Shown: positions 8,735 to 18,145, numbered from the stretch's first letter. The stretch: 64,000 nucleotides of DNA from an uncultured Paracoccaceae bacterium (GCA_947497185.1 CANMFL010000001.1:527883-591882), one strand, 5' to 3'. A program made the numbers and translations. Notes: a model not told the origin generated them from the letters alone.

Positions 8735-9391
8735 ATGCGCCGCGCCGACCGATTAATGTCACTTGTTCAGATTTTACGGGATGGGGCGTTGCACCGCGCG
8801 TCCGATCTGGCCGCCGCCGTCGATGTCAGCCTGCGTACGATCTACCGCGACATGGAAACGCTGGCCGCATCTGGCGTCCCGATCCAAGGCGAGCGCGGCG
8901 TGGGCTATCACGTCACGGCAGCGATCACCCTGCCGCCGTTGAACCTGACAATCACCGAGGTCGAGGCGTTACACTTAGGGCTCATGGCTGTGGCGGGCGG
9001 ATCGGACGCGGAATTGGTAACAGCCGCACGCGCGTTAACCCAAAAGATCGACGCGGTGATGCCCGAAGGCCGGTCGCGTAGCCCTGCCCCGTTTAGTTTC
9101 GCGGTCTATCCTTTTGCGGACGCGGCCAAGGGGTTCCAGCACCTGCCGCAAATCCGCCAAGCGATCCGCACCCGCCAGAAGTTATCGCTGACCATTGCCG
9201 GACAGGACCGCACGGTGCGTCCGTTGCAGTTGGATTACTGGGGCCGGTTGTGGACCTGCGTGGTCTGGTGCGAAACGACAAAGGCGTTCGCCGATCTGCG
9301 TGTGGATCAAATCACGGGCTTGCGCGTGCTGCCCAGCCTGTTCATCGACGAGCCGCAAAAATCCTTGGCCGCATATTTGGCAAAACGTTAG
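8735..9391 (+). CDS. YafY-type transcriptional regulator (HTH plus WYL domain)
   Basis: The 218-residue protein has an N-terminal winged helix (residues about 1-60; RRADRLMSLVQILRDG and SLRTIYRDMETL are typical of the HTH_11/DeoR-like head of YafY proteins). A C-terminal WYL-like domain follows (about 135-205; RPLQLDYWGRLW), which in this family binds ligands or nucleic acid. The ATG at 8735 has a GAGGGA ribosome site; the frame is open to a TTG at 8681, which lies inside a repeat and is less likely. The target is unknown; the divergent tat operon or its own gene are candidates. Confidence 0.88.
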   Translation: MRRADRLMSLVQILRDGALHRASDLAAAVDVSLRTIYRDMETLAASGVPIQGERGVGYHVTAAITLPPLNLTITEVEALHLGLMAVAGGSDAELVTAARALTQKIDAVMPEGRSRSPAPFSFAVYPFADAAKGFQHLPQIRQAIRTRQKLSLTIAGQDRTVRPLQLDYWGRLWTCVVWCETTKAFADLRVDQITGLRVLPSLFIDEPQKSLAAYLAKR

Positions 9392-9450
9392 CGTTTTAGA
9401 CGCCAAATTTTCTCGAAAATTTGTATGATTTTTCGAGAAAAATCGGTCCG

Positions 9451-10275
9451 TTACCAGCCCAAAGTTTTGCGCAACATATTCAGCGCCACAAAGATCAGGA
9501 ACACACCGAACACCCGCTTCAACGGCTTCGGGTCCATTTTATGCGCCAACGCGGCCCCCCAAGGGGCAGTGATTAAAGTCATCGCGATGACTAATCCAAA
9601 AGCCACAAAGTTCACCGCACCAAATGAAAATGGGGGCGTGGGATAGGCGGACATATCCGTCAGCAAAAATCCAATGACCGACGGCACTGCGATAATCACG
9701 CCAAAGCCAGCAGCCGTGGCCACCGCCCTGTGGATCGGCACACCGTAGAGCGACATCACAGGCACCCCAAAAGACCCGCCGCCGATGCCCATCAGCACCG
9801 ATAGGAACCCGATCAGCGGTGACAATGCAGCCCGCACAGGTCCGGTTGGCATCTGTGGGCCCAAGCGCCAAGATGCGCGGCCAAAGGTCATGTAAGCACC
9901 GACGATCACTGCCAAAATGCCGAATATCAACTGCAATGCACCGGATCGCAGTGACGTCGCGATGCTGACGCCGATGATCGCGCCGATCACAATACCGGGC
10001 GCCCATGTTTTGAGAATCGCGACGTCAACCGCGCCCTTTTTGTGATGCGACAAGCCAGAGCGCACCGAAGTCACGATAATCGTGGCCAGCGACGTGCCGA
10101 GGCACATCTGCATCAACTGCGGGCTTTCGTAGCCAAGCACCGAGAACGCATAGAAAAACGATGGCACAAGGACGATCCCGCCGCCCACGCCCAGAAGTCC
10201 CGCAAGCACGCCCGCAAAGGCGCCAATGACCAAGATCATGCCGATCATTGGCAGCAAAAGTGTGGCTTCGGGCAT
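9451..10275 (-). CDS. TauE/SafE family sulfite/anion exporter-like membrane protein
   Basis: The 274-residue protein has about eight membrane segments arranged as two halves. Each carries the Gly-rich motif of the family: GLLGVGGGIVLVPSFF near residue 27 and MGIGGGSFGVPVMS near 165. TauE/SafE members export sulfite, sulfoacetate or other small organic anions, or import them; no substrate can be assigned here. I chose the ATG at 10275, which overlaps the dusA stop by one base (TGATG), over the open frame up to 10371, because the extension is Arg-rich and reads through the end of dusA. It should be co-transcribed with dusA. Confidence 0.88.
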   Translation of the reverse strand: MPEATLLLPMIGMILVIGAFAGVLAGLLGVGGGIVLVPSFFYAFSVLGYESPQLMQMCLGTSLATIIVTSVRSGLSHHKKGAVDVAILKTWAPGIVIGAIIGVSIATSLRSGALQLIFGILAVIVGAYMTFGRASWRLGPQMPTGPVRAALSPLIGFLSVLMGIGGGSFGVPVMSLYGVPIHRAVATAAGFGVIIAVPSVIGFLLTDMSAYPTPPFSFGAVNFVAFGLVIAMTLITAPWGAALAHKMDPKPLKRVFGVFLIFVALNMLRKTLGW

Positions 10276-11282
10276 CAGGCGGCCTCTTGTGTGATGTATG
10301 ACAGGGCTTGCAGCAAAACGGCTTCGTCGGCGCCGTCGCGGTGTGTATTTTCGGACAAGTGCCTGCGCCACATACGCGCACCAGGGCGGCCTTGGAACAG
10401 GCCGTGCATGTGGCGGGTGACTTGGTGCAGGCGGCCGCCGCGTGCCATGTGATCGACGATGTAAGGCACCATCAAGTGCACAATATCTTCAGCGGTTTTC
10501 GCGCCATCTTTTCCGTAAATCTGGGCGTCTGCGCTTAGCAGAACATCCGCTGGCGAATGGTAAGCAGACCGTCCGATCATCACCCCGTCGAGGCCCGCAT
10601 CAAGGAATGCTTTGGCTTGATCCAAGGACGTGATACCGCCGTTCACCGACAGATGAAGATGAGGGAACAGGCCCTTCATTTCATGCACTAATTCATAATC
10701 CAAGGGCGGCACATCGCGGTTCTCTTTAGGCGACAACCCTTGCAGCCACGCCTTGCGCGCATGGATGGTAAAGCGGTCCACGCCCGCCGCACTGACTTGG
10801 GCCAGGAAGTCGGGTAAAATCACTTTTGGATCTTGGTCGTCCACGCCGATCCGACACTTGACTGTGACGGGCAGATCGCTGGCCGATTGCATCGCCTTGA
10901 CGCAAGCGGCGACGGTGGCGGGTTGTTCCATAAGGATTGCGCCAAACGACCCCGATTGCACACGATCAGACGGGCAACCGCAGTTCAAATTCACTTCATC
11001 GTAGCCATATTCTGCTGCAACTTCAGTTGCCTGCGCCAGTTGCGCCGGATCAGAGCCACCGAGCTGCAAGGCAACCGGATGTTCCGCGTCGTGAAACCCG
11101 AGCAAACGATCACGGTCGCCATGAATGATTGCAGGGGCTGTCACCATTTCGGTGTAAAGCAAAGTCTCGGACGACATCAGCCGGTGCATGTAACGGCAGT
11201 GACGGTCCGTCCAATCCATCATCGGGGCGACGGAAAGGCGCGCAGCTGTTTCAAGATTATATTTCAATGACCTACGCCCCAC
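10275..11282 (-). CDS. dusA: tRNA-dihydrouridine(20/20a) synthase DusA
   Basis: DusA reduces uridines in the tRNA D-loop with FMN and NADPH. The 335-residue TIM-barrel protein shows the family signature VNLNCGCPSDRVQSG, whose second Cys is the catalytic acid, SVAPMMDWTDRHCR near the N-terminus, and the phosphate-binding segment NGGITS and GVMIGRSAY. MMDWTDRHCRY is typical of the DusA branch and not of DusB or DusC. Length is normal. The stop shares one base with the start of the downstream exporter gene. Confidence 0.95.
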   Translation of the reverse strand: MGRRSLKYNLETAARLSVAPMMDWTDRHCRYMHRLMSSETLLYTEMVTAPAIIHGDRDRLLGFHDAEHPVALQLGGSDPAQLAQATEVAAEYGYDEVNLNCGCPSDRVQSGSFGAILMEQPATVAACVKAMQSASDLPVTVKCRIGVDDQDPKVILPDFLAQVSAAGVDRFTIHARKAWLQGLSPKENRDVPPLDYELVHEMKGLFPHLHLSVNGGITSLDQAKAFLDAGLDGVMIGRSAYHSPADVLLSADAQIYGKDGAKTAEDIVHLMVPYIVDHMARGGRLHQVTRHMHGLFQGRPGARMWRRHLSENTHRDGADEAVLLQALSYITQEAA

Positions 11283-11372
11283 TCTTCATCCAAAACGACG
11301 TGCAAAATTGTTGCTGATATCCGGTACTTCCGCGGATTTTTCGACATTTCGAGATTCTATTTGCGACTAACT

Positions 11373-11390
11373 AGCAGGTCTAAACCTGCT
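11373..11390. repeat. Small inverted repeat between dusA and oppA
   Basis: AGCAGGT (11373-11379) and ACCTGCT (11384-11390) form a perfect 7-bp inverted repeat around CTAA. It lies behind dusA's 5' end and downstream of oppA, so it could be part of the dusA promoter region. No function can be read from it. Confidence 0.3.
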
Positions 11391-11445
11391 CTGCACCCCC
11401 GCCTGATAGGTCTGTGCGGGGTTCATATGTGTTCGTGGGAAAGGT

Positions 11446-11471
11446 GCTGCGGGCATGTTGGTGCCCGCAGC
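11446..11471 (-). terminator. Terminator-like hairpin after oppA
   Basis: GCTGCGGGCA (11446-11455) and TGCCCGCAGC (11462-11471) form a perfect 10-bp stem with a 6-nt loop, 8 bp after the oppA stop in the direction of transcription. The following T run (CCTTTCCC) is weak, so the structure may protect the 3' end of the mRNA as well as terminate. Confidence 0.7.
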
Positions 11472-11478
11472 GCATTGT

Positions 11479-13053
11479 TTACTCAGTCAGTGTCACATCG
11501 CGGAAGTATGGCACGTTCAGCGACGACCGCCAGAAGCCGTCCACGTCGGGCGACATCATCATGTAGTTGTAGCGGTGATACATCGGCAAGATGACGTGAT
11601 CGTTCATCAGAACGCCTTCGGCCTCGCGCATCGCGGCCAGACCTTCAGCCTCGTCAGCGGTGGATTTTGCAGCGGACACCGCGCTTGCGAAATCATCGCT
11701 TTTCCATGCGGCCAGATTGTTTGGGCTATCGGGCAAAAACACATCAAGGAAGGTCATCGGATGCGGGTAATCCGCGCCCCAGCCCATCTGTGCGATCTGA
11801 TATTCGACCTGCTGCACTTCGGGGTAATACACCTGCCATTCGGTCGCGCGGATTTGCACGTCGATGTTCAGGTTTTCCTTCCACATCTGCTGGATTGCTT
11901 CGAGCAGTTTTTCGATTGGCGGTGATGTGTAGGTGACGAACACGGTTTCGGGGAAGCCTTCGCCGTTCGGGTAGCCTGCTTCTGCAAGCAAGGCCGCCGC
12001 CGCTTCGGGCTGTGCGTCCGCATCGAGACCGTAAGTATCAATGCCGTCGCGGAAATCTTCGCCGTTCAGTGTCAGACCGTAAGGCACAAGGCCGATCGCA
12101 GGCTGGTCCGCAGATTGCAGAACGAAGTCGACGATGTCTTGGCGGTCAATCGCCATCGACAAGGCTTGGCGCACGCGCACGTCGTCCAGCGGTGCTTGGG
12201 CCGGGTTGAAGAATGCGTAGGTCGTCCCAAGCGCCGGCACGATCATGAAGGCATCGCTTTCGGCCATGAGACGCGGAATTTCGGGCGCTGGAACAGCTTC
12301 GATCCCGTCAACCTGACCGGATTCCATCGCAGTTAACGCGGTGGCTTGGTCGGGGATCAGGCGGAACGTCAATGTGTCCAGCGTCACGTCGTCGGCTTGG
12401 AAATATGCGTCGTTCTTGGCGAACACAACGGATTCACCAAAGTTGAATTCGGTAACTTTGAACGGGCCGTTGCCGATGAAGGTGTCGGGATTGCGGGTCC
12501 AGCCTTCGGGGTCGGCTTCGACCACATCCTGACGCACGGGGAACCAGTTGGTGTAGGTCAGCAGTTGCATCATGTAGGGAATACGGTTCGTCAGCGTAAA
12601 GGTCAGCGTCTTGTCGTCGGGCGCAGAGATCGCCACGTCGCCCTCGCCGTCTGCTGCATAATGCGCCTCGGCCCCGTCGATCAGGTAGAACATCGCAGGG
12701 TTTTTCGCGCCAGCCGCCGGATCAAGGACGCGCATCCATGCGTAGACGAAATCTTGGGCTGTGACAGGTTGGCCGTCGGACCAGTTGGCGTCGCGCAGGG
12801 TGAATGTGTAGGTCAGCCCGTCTTCTGAGACCTCCCAGCTTTCGGCCATTGCCCCTTCGATTTCGCCGCCTTCGGTAAAGCGCACGAGACCTTCAAAGGT
12901 GTTGCCGATGATCGGCGCTGCAAAGGTTTCCGACGTCAGGCCGGGGTCATAGGTGGCGGATTCATTGTTGACCACATAGGTCAGATCACCAGCCGCAAAG
13001 GCAGGTGCTGCAATCAGCGCTGCAAGGGCCGTGGACATGAAAAGGTTACGCAT
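11479..13053 (-). CDS. oppA: Peptide ABC transporter substrate-binding protein (OppA-like)
   Basis: The 524-residue protein belongs to the SBP_bac_5 family of periplasmic binding proteins. A classical signal peptide (about residues 1-20, ending APAFA-AG) precedes segments typical of OppA: NTFEGLVRF, DGLTYTFTLRD, WSDGQPVTAQDFVYAW and the MGWGADYPHPMTFLD block near the C-terminus. It should capture oligopeptides in the periplasm. The ATG at 13053 has an AGGAG site; the frame is open for 66 more codons, but these overlap oppF and lack a signal peptide. The start overlaps the oppF stop by 8 bp. It is unusual that the binding protein is the last gene of its operon. Confidence 0.94.
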   Translation of the reverse strand: MRNLFMSTALAALIAAPAFAAGDLTYVVNNESATYDPGLTSETFAAPIIGNTFEGLVRFTEGGEIEGAMAESWEVSEDGLTYTFTLRDANWSDGQPVTAQDFVYAWMRVLDPAAGAKNPAMFYLIDGAEAHYAADGEGDVAISAPDDKTLTFTLTNRIPYMMQLLTYTNWFPVRQDVVEADPEGWTRNPDTFIGNGPFKVTEFNFGESVVFAKNDAYFQADDVTLDTLTFRLIPDQATALTAMESGQVDGIEAVPAPEIPRLMAESDAFMIVPALGTTYAFFNPAQAPLDDVRVRQALSMAIDRQDIVDFVLQSADQPAIGLVPYGLTLNGEDFRDGIDTYGLDADAQPEAAAALLAEAGYPNGEGFPETVFVTYTSPPIEKLLEAIQQMWKENLNIDVQIRATEWQVYYPEVQQVEYQIAQMGWGADYPHPMTFLDVFLPDSPNNLAAWKSDDFASAVSAAKSTADEAEGLAAMREAEGVLMNDHVILPMYHRYNYMMMSPDVDGFWRSSLNVPYFRDVTLTE

Positions 13054-14035
13054 TTTCTTGCTCCTGTTGGGTGTTGGACGTGCTGCCATGCAGCGGGTGG
13101 TGGCAGGCGACGGCGTGTCCGTCATCCTGAGTAATGAGATCGGGTTCGGCTTGCGCACACAAGTCAGTCGCATAAGGGCAGCGGGTGCGGAAACGGCAGC
13201 CAGAGGGCAGATCCAGCGGGCTGGGGACTTCGCCAGTTTCAAACGGATCATCGCGGCGCGCGGCAGGGTCCGGCACGGGGATCGCGGACCACAGCAGTTC
13301 GGTGTATGGGTGGCGCGGCGCAGTGTGCAGGGCTTCGGATGGTGCGATTTCGACCAGTTTTCCGAGATACATCACGCCGATCCGGTCCGCGATATGGCGC
13401 AGCATCGACAGATCGTGCGTAATAAACAGATAGGCCAAACTCGTGTCGCGTTTCAGCTCTGACAGCATGTTCACAATCTGGGCTTGGATCGACACATCCA
13501 AGGCGCTGATCGGTTCGTCGCAAACCACAAGTTCGGGTTCCAACGCGATGGCGCGGGCGATACCGACGCGCTGGCGTTGGCCGCCGGAAAACGAATGCGG
13601 GAACCGATCGGCAGCATCCGCACCTAAGCCTACATTGTCGAGCAATTCAGCGACACGCGTCCGTCGCGTCTCAGCGGTGCCGATCCCCATAATCTCAAGC
13701 GGTTCGGCCACAAGTTCGCCCACGGTCATCCGTCCATTCAGCGCCGCCACGGGGTCTTGAAAGATCATCTGCACCTTTTTGCGGTGCGGTTTCAGTGCCT
13801 TTTCGTTCAGCGTAGTGATATCGACGCCGTCGAGCAGAATTTGCCCGCCAGTCGGGCGATAAAGCCGCATCAAAGCACGCGCGAGCGTGGATTTGCCACA
13901 ACCGCTTTCGCCCACGAGCCCAAGCGTTTCACCGTGCTGGATCGTCAAACTGACACCATCGACGGCTTTCAACGGGCCTTGCCGCGTTTGGAAATGCATT
14001 TCCAGATTTTCGAGGGCGAGCAATGGCTGGGTCAT
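13046..14035 (-). CDS. oppF: Oligopeptide ABC transporter ATP-binding protein OppF-like
   Basis: This 329-residue cytosolic ATPase subunit has Walker A GESGCGKST, the signature SGGQRQRVGIARAI and Walker B LVVCDEPISALD. The C-terminal extension found in OppD/OppF/DppD/DppF subunits contains CRFRTRCPYATDLC and ends with a CH pair, the cysteines that can hold a cluster in family members. The order D then F agrees with opp and dpp operons. It overlaps oppD by 4 bp and oppA by 8 bp. Confidence 0.94.
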   Translation of the reverse strand: MTQPLLALENLEMHFQTRQGPLKAVDGVSLTIQHGETLGLVGESGCGKSTLARALMRLYRPTGGQILLDGVDITTLNEKALKPHRKKVQMIFQDPVAALNGRMTVGELVAEPLEIMGIGTAETRRTRVAELLDNVGLGADAADRFPHSFSGGQRQRVGIARAIALEPELVVCDEPISALDVSIQAQIVNMLSELKRDTSLAYLFITHDLSMLRHIADRIGVMYLGKLVEIAPSEALHTAPRHPYTELLWSAIPVPDPAARRDDPFETGEVPSPLDLPSGCRFRTRCPYATDLCAQAEPDLITQDDGHAVACHHPLHGSTSNTQQEQENA

Positions 14036-15048
14036 GACGGGGTCTCGAATATCTGGGCGGGGGCTGTGGCGTCGGCGTGCCAGCAGCGGGCGCGTTGGCC
14101 TGCCTGTAGGGCTGGATTACCCGTGGCATCGAACATCGGTGGCGGTGTTTCGCAGATGCGCATGGCTTGCGGACAGCGCGGCGCAAACGGGCAACCGGGT
14201 GGCGGTGTGCGCATATCCGGCGGGCTGCCGCGCACGGGTGATAATGGCCGTCCCGCCTGTCGTGGGTCGGGGATCGCGGCGAGCAATCCGCGCGTGTAGG
14301 GATGGCACGGTGCGGCGAACAGATCAGCGACCAGCGCCTCTTCCATCACCTGCCCACCATACAGCACCATCACGCGGTCAGCGGTTTCCGCGATCACGCC
14401 AAGGTCATGGGTGACAAGGATAATCGCCATGCCGAGCCTGTCGCGCAATTCTTTTAGCAGTGCCAAAATCTGACGCTGGATTGTGACGTCGAGCGCTGTT
14501 GTCGGTTCGTCTGCGATCAGGATATCGGGATCACATGCGAGCGCGATTGCGATCATCACCCGCTGCCGCATCCCGCCGGAAAACTCGTGCGGGTAGCTGT
14601 CGATGCGGGTCCGCGCGGACGGGATACGCACCAGTTCGAACAATTCAACCGCGCGGTCGCGGGCTGCTTTTTTGCTAATCTTGCGGTGCTGCATCAACAC
14701 CTCGACGATCTGGCGGCCAACGGTCATCGTCGGGTTCAGCGCCGACATCGGATCTTGGAAAACAACACCGATCTTTTCGCCGCGCACCGCCGTTAACTGC
14801 CGTTCGGACAGTTGCAACAGATCACGCCCCTCGAATTCCGCCACGCCAGAGGTGATATGACCGCCGCGCTTTAGCAGTTTGAGGATGCTCATGCAGGTGA
14901 CAGATTTGCCCGACCCGCTTTCGCCGACAAGCCCTAGGATTTCGCCGCGCTGCAAGGTCAGATCAATGCCGCGCACGGCTTGTACGGTGCCACGGTCGGT
15001 GCGGTATTCGGTGCGCAGATCGCGCAGGGACAACACAGGTGCGGTCAT
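14032..15048 (-). CDS. oppD: Oligopeptide ABC transporter ATP-binding protein OppD-like
   Basis: The 338-residue protein has Walker [11 protein letters not shown], signature [15 protein letters not shown] and Walker [15 protein letters not shown], the combination that marks the OppD/DppD branch. The C-terminal oligopeptide-transporter domain carries [14 protein letters not shown]. It pairs with OppF to drive import through OppB and OppC. Overlaps of 4 bp link it to oppC upstream and oppF downstream. Confidence 0.95.
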   Translation of the reverse strand: MTAPVLSLRDLRTEYRTDRGTVQAVRGIDLTLQRGEILGLVGESGSGKSVTCMSILKLLKRGGHITSGVAEFEGRDLLQLSERQLTAVRGEKIGVVFQDPMSALNPTMTVGRQIVEVLMQHRKISKKAARDRAVELFELVRIPSARTRIDSYPHEFSGGMRQRVMIAIALACDPDILIADEPTTALDVTIQRQILALLKELRDRLGMAIILVTHDLGVIAETADRVMVLYGGQVMEEALVADLFAAPCHPYTRGLLAAIPDPRQAGRPLSPVRGSPPDMRTPPPGCPFAPRCPQAMRICETPPPMFDATGNPALQAGQRARCWHADATAPAQIFETPS

Positions 15049-16217
15049 GATGACAACCTCGGGTCCAATGCATCGCGCAGCCCGTCGCCCAAGAAGTTAA
15101 ACGCCAGCATGGTCAGGCTGATCGCCACGGCGGGGAAGAATAGCTGGTGCGGATAGGCGCGCAGGGTTTCCACGGCTTCGGAGGTTAGTGTCCCCCAGCT
15201 GGCTTGTGGGGGTGTCACGCCAAGGCCGATAAAGCTCATGAAACTCTCGATGAAAATGGCCGACGGGATCAGCATAGTCAGCGTCACAAGGATCGGGCCA
15301 AAGGCATTCGGCAACAGGTGTTGAAACAGAATACGCGAGGTCGAGGCCCCCATGGTCCGCGCCGCGGCCACGTAATCCTGACTTTTCAACGTCAGGATTT
15401 GGCCGCGCACAACACGCGCCATATCAACCCAGTAGACCGTGCCGATTGCCAGCACGACGGAAAGCAGTCCGGACTGCAAAACCACCATCATCAAGATCAC
15501 GTAAAGCGTAAGCGGAATGGTTGCCACGATCTCGACAAAACGCATCATCACGGCGTCAACGCGGCCGCCGATCAGGCCCGCAACACCGCCATAGATCACG
15601 CCTATCACGAAGTTCGCAAGCACGGCAGCGGCGGCAACAAGCAGTGAAATCCGCGCGCCGTACATTTGGCGCACCAGAACGTCGCGGCCCAATTGGTCGG
15701 TGCCAAAGGGGTTGCGTTTGTTCAAGGCTAACCCGCCTGCTTGGGCCACATCGCCGTCGATTGTTAGCTCTGCAGGGCGCTGACTGTAGTCCAAGACGAC
15801 CTCGCGGTCATCGATGACCCAAGTGCTTTGGCGGTTTATCATATCGCGGTCATCTGGACGCAAAAGTGCGGTCAGTCCGCCTTTGTCGCTCACTTCGTAC
15901 AGGTTCAGGTTGCTGGTGTTCACATGCACCAGCGTGTCGTCTGTGACCGTGTAAGGTCGATAGGTTGGCGGCAGATTTGACAGTTCTAGGTTCTGCTCGA
16001 AATAGCTGTAGGGCGACATCATCGGGCCGAAAATCGCGGCAAATATCAGCAGCACGATGAACACCAGACCTGCCATGGCGGGCCGATGCCGGAACAAACG
16101 CCCGCGCACACCAGCCCAAAAACCACGGGTGGCAGTTGATACAATCGGATCGCCAAGCTGCCCCGTTTGGGGATCAAGCGGTAACCACATTTCGGGGGCA
16201 ATCGGAGGACGGGTCAT
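15045..16217 (-). CDS. oppC: Oligopeptide ABC transporter permease OppC-like, with large periplasmic insert
   Basis: This BPD_transp_1 permease has the OppC N-terminal helix (about residues 45-66), five later helices and the cytosolic coupling motif QDYVAAARTMGAS (about 285-297). At 390 residues it is about 90 longer than E. coli OppC. The extra sequence is a hydrophilic periplasmic stretch of about 100 residues between helix 1 and the core (about 75-170; FEQNLELSNLPPTYR onward, with GTDQLGRDV at its end). Such inserts occur in some OppC proteins of alphaproteobacteria. It overlaps oppB and oppD by 4 bp each. Confidence 0.93.
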   Translation of the reverse strand: MTRPPIAPEMWLPLDPQTGQLGDPIVSTATRGFWAGVRGRLFRHRPAMAGLVFIVLLIFAAIFGPMMSPYSYFEQNLELSNLPPTYRPYTVTDDTLVHVNTSNLNLYEVSDKGGLTALLRPDDRDMINRQSTWVIDDREVVLDYSQRPAELTIDGDVAQAGGLALNKRNPFGTDQLGRDVLVRQMYGARISLLVAAAAVLANFVIGVIYGGVAGLIGGRVDAVMMRFVEIVATIPLTLYVILMMVVLQSGLLSVVLAIGTVYWVDMARVVRGQILTLKSQDYVAAARTMGASTSRILFQHLLPNAFGPILVTLTMLIPSAIFIESFMSFIGLGVTPPQASWGTLTSEAVETLRAYPHQLFFPAVAISLTMLAFNFLGDGLRDALDPRLSS

Positions 16218-17161
16218 TTGCGGTCTCCGTAAGAAATGCGCGGATCGAGCCAGAGGTACAGCAGATCAACGATCAAAATCATCAGCATCAGAAAAGCCGC
16301 ATAAAAGATCGTGATGCCCATGATAGCGGTGTAGTCGCGGTTGGTGATCGACTGCACAAAATGCCGCCCGATCCCCGGAAGCGCGAAAATCTGTTCGATC
16401 ACAAAACTGCCCGTCAAAAGGTTCGCCACGACAGGCCCCAGCACGGTCACAACAGGGATCAACGAATTGCGCAAACCGTGGCGCAGCATGACGGTATGGG
16501 CCGGAAGTCCCTTGGCGCGGGCGGTCATGATGTAGTCTTGGCCCATGGTTTCCAGCAGGCTGGAGCGCGTCAGACGCGCCACGAATGACATCCAGAACCC
16601 CGACAGTGCGAACACCGGCAGAATATATCCGCGCCAGTCATCTAACCCAAACGCAGGCGTCCAGCCGAGCCGTAGAGCAAAGATATACAGCGCCACCGTG
16701 GCGATCACATAGGACGGGACCGCGATGCCGAGACTTGCGATGAACATTGCCGCCGTATCAGGCCAACGCCCGCGATTAAGTGCTGCGACGATCCCCGCAG
16801 GCACGCCAAACGCCACCACGCAAATGATCGCCAGCAGCCCCGTTTGCGCCGTCACCGCCAGCCCGTCGGCGATCATGCTGTTGACGCTCACGCCCGGATA
16901 TTTGAACGACGGCCCCAGATCGAGCGTCAGCACACCACCAAGATAATTCAGGTATTGCCGCCAGATCGGCTGGTCGAGACCGAACTTCGCGTTTAGGGCG
17001 GCTTCGATTTCGGGTGCGAGCATTTTTTCGGACACAAATGGTCCGCCCGGTACGGCGTGCATCAGTGCAAACGTCAGCGTAATTACCGCCAATAGCGTCA
17101 CGAGCATCATTGCGACCCGCTGCACCAACCAGCCAATCGGAAGGCGGCTTGCGCTGCTCAT
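16214..17161 (-). CDS. oppB: Oligopeptide ABC transporter permease OppB-like
   Basis: The 315-residue inner-membrane permease has an N-terminal helix (about residues 12-30), the conserved LGLDQPIWRQYLNYL-type segment of the DppB/OppB N-terminal domain and five further helices. The coupling motif is QDYIMTARAKGLPAH (about 205-219). It forms the translocation channel with OppC. The gene follows the regulator gene with a 4-bp overlap and is the first transporter gene of the operon. Confidence 0.94.
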   Translation of the reverse strand: MSSASRLPIGWLVQRVAMMLVTLLAVITLTFALMHAVPGGPFVSEKMLAPEIEAALNAKFGLDQPIWRQYLNYLGGVLTLDLGPSFKYPGVSVNSMIADGLAVTAQTGLLAIICVVAFGVPAGIVAALNRGRWPDTAAMFIASLGIAVPSYVIATVALYIFALRLGWTPAFGLDDWRGYILPVFALSGFWMSFVARLTRSSLLETMGQDYIMTARAKGLPAHTVMLRHGLRNSLIPVVTVLGPVVANLLTGSFVIEQIFALPGIGRHFVQSITNRDYTAIMGITIFYAAFLMLMILIVDLLYLWLDPRISYGDRK

Positions 17162-17769
17162 GACGGTTGCTCTGCTGCGATATTCGGTCGGCTTTGAAAT
17201 GTGGGACCGTTGCCGAGCCAGAACAAAACAGCATCTTCACCGTGTGGGTTCACGGCCTGATGCCGTAGATCGGATCGGAAGTGCAGCGTGTCACCGACGC
17301 CTAGATCATAGACCTGTCCGTCGATTGTGAACTGCACGCGCCCTGCCCTGACTTCGACGAATTCTTCGCCAAAGTGCTGATCGGTTTCGGTGGTAAAGCC
17401 CGCAGGCAAGGTGATCAGAAACGCCGAAAACGATGCGCCGACAAATTCGCCGTGCAGGCGCTCGTAGGTCATGCCGCCTTCGCGGACCCAGATTGTGTCG
17501 CGATCTTTGGCGCGGGTGGTCAGGCCACGGGCGTTCGGGATCGGAATGAAATGCCCCAAGTCTAGCGATAATGCCGCCGCCAATCGGTTCAGCGATCCCA
17601 ACGATGGCGTTGCAATGTCGCGTTCGATCTGGCTCAGATATCCCACAGACAGATTTGCGCGAGTGCTGAGATCTTGCAGCGTATAATTGCGAGAGCGCCG
17701 CGCCGCCCGCAAAAGCGCACCCACTGCCGGGCGATCTGCATCTAACTTGAAATTGGCTTCAGGGGACAC
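17158..17769 (-). CDS. XRE-family regulator with C-terminal cupin domain
   Basis: The 203-residue protein joins an N-terminal helix-turn-helix (residues about 15-70; YTLQDLSTRANLSVGYLSQIERDIATPSL is a clear XRE motif, positions 27-55) to a C-terminal cupin (about 115-190; VEVRAGRVQF and LGVGDTLHFRSDLRHQAVNP), the layout of PuuR-like sensors of small molecules. The start is GTG at 17769 with an AGGAG site. It is the first gene of the opp operon and overlaps oppB by 4 bp, so it very likely controls this operon and itself. The 19-bp palindrome just upstream is the expected operator. Confidence 0.92.
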   Translation of the reverse strand: MSPEANFKLDADRPAVGALLRAARRSRNYTLQDLSTRANLSVGYLSQIERDIATPSLGSLNRLAAALSLDLGHFIPIPNARGLTTRAKDRDTIWVREGGMTYERLHGEFVGASFSAFLITLPAGFTTETDQHFGEEFVEVRAGRVQFTIDGQVYDLGVGDTLHFRSDLRHQAVNPHGEDAVLFWLGNGPTFQSRPNIAAEQPS

Positions 17770-17801
17770 GCGGCTAGCTCCTGTATGACACAGGATCAGT
17801 C

Positions 17802-17820
17802 TATCTAAAAAATTTAGATA
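17802..17820. promoter_or_regulatory. Probable operator of the XRE-cupin regulator / opp operon
   Basis: TATCTAAA (17802-17809) and TTTAGATA (17813-17820) are perfect inverted half-sites around AAA. The palindrome lies 33 bp upstream of the regulator's GTG start, the right distance for an autoregulatory operator over the promoter. A smaller repeat, CCTGT (17780-17784) and ACAGG (17790-17794), covers the ribosome-site area. Confidence 0.65.
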
Positions 17821-18145
17821 TTTGCAATAAGTTTTATATCTGGCCCTGAAACGCTACGGACGTAGGCGTTGCTTGCCCATCAATTGCCCAAAATTGTCGC
17901 GTTAATCCCCTGCTGCGTGCGCTTGGGAAAGATCGTCGCGCCAGTAGATGACGCTTGGCGATTCTTGGGTGAGGTTTGATTCTTGGTTTAACGTGTCGAC
18001 CGCGCCGTCCGCGAGGCGGTGGCCATGGTTTGCCTCGCGGCATGATTTGCTCCTGACTGGTGCGCGTAAACTCGCTTTGAGTTGGCATACCGTCAAAGCA
18101 TGTACAGGAAACTGCGGCTTTGTTTTTGGCTGCTTCACGCCACGC
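17821..18145. other. Stretch without a supported gene, opp promoter side
   Basis: About 325 bp lie between the opp operator and the small membrane-protein gene. The short open frames here on both strands have no start with a ribosome site, no recognisable family and low-complexity, Arg/Pro-rich composition. Beyond the promoter part next to the operator I see nothing I can name. Confidence 0.6.

Noticed and set aside
13054..13251. N-terminal extension of oppA by 66 codons
   Set aside because: It overlaps oppF, and a proper signal peptide with an AGGAG site starts at 13053.
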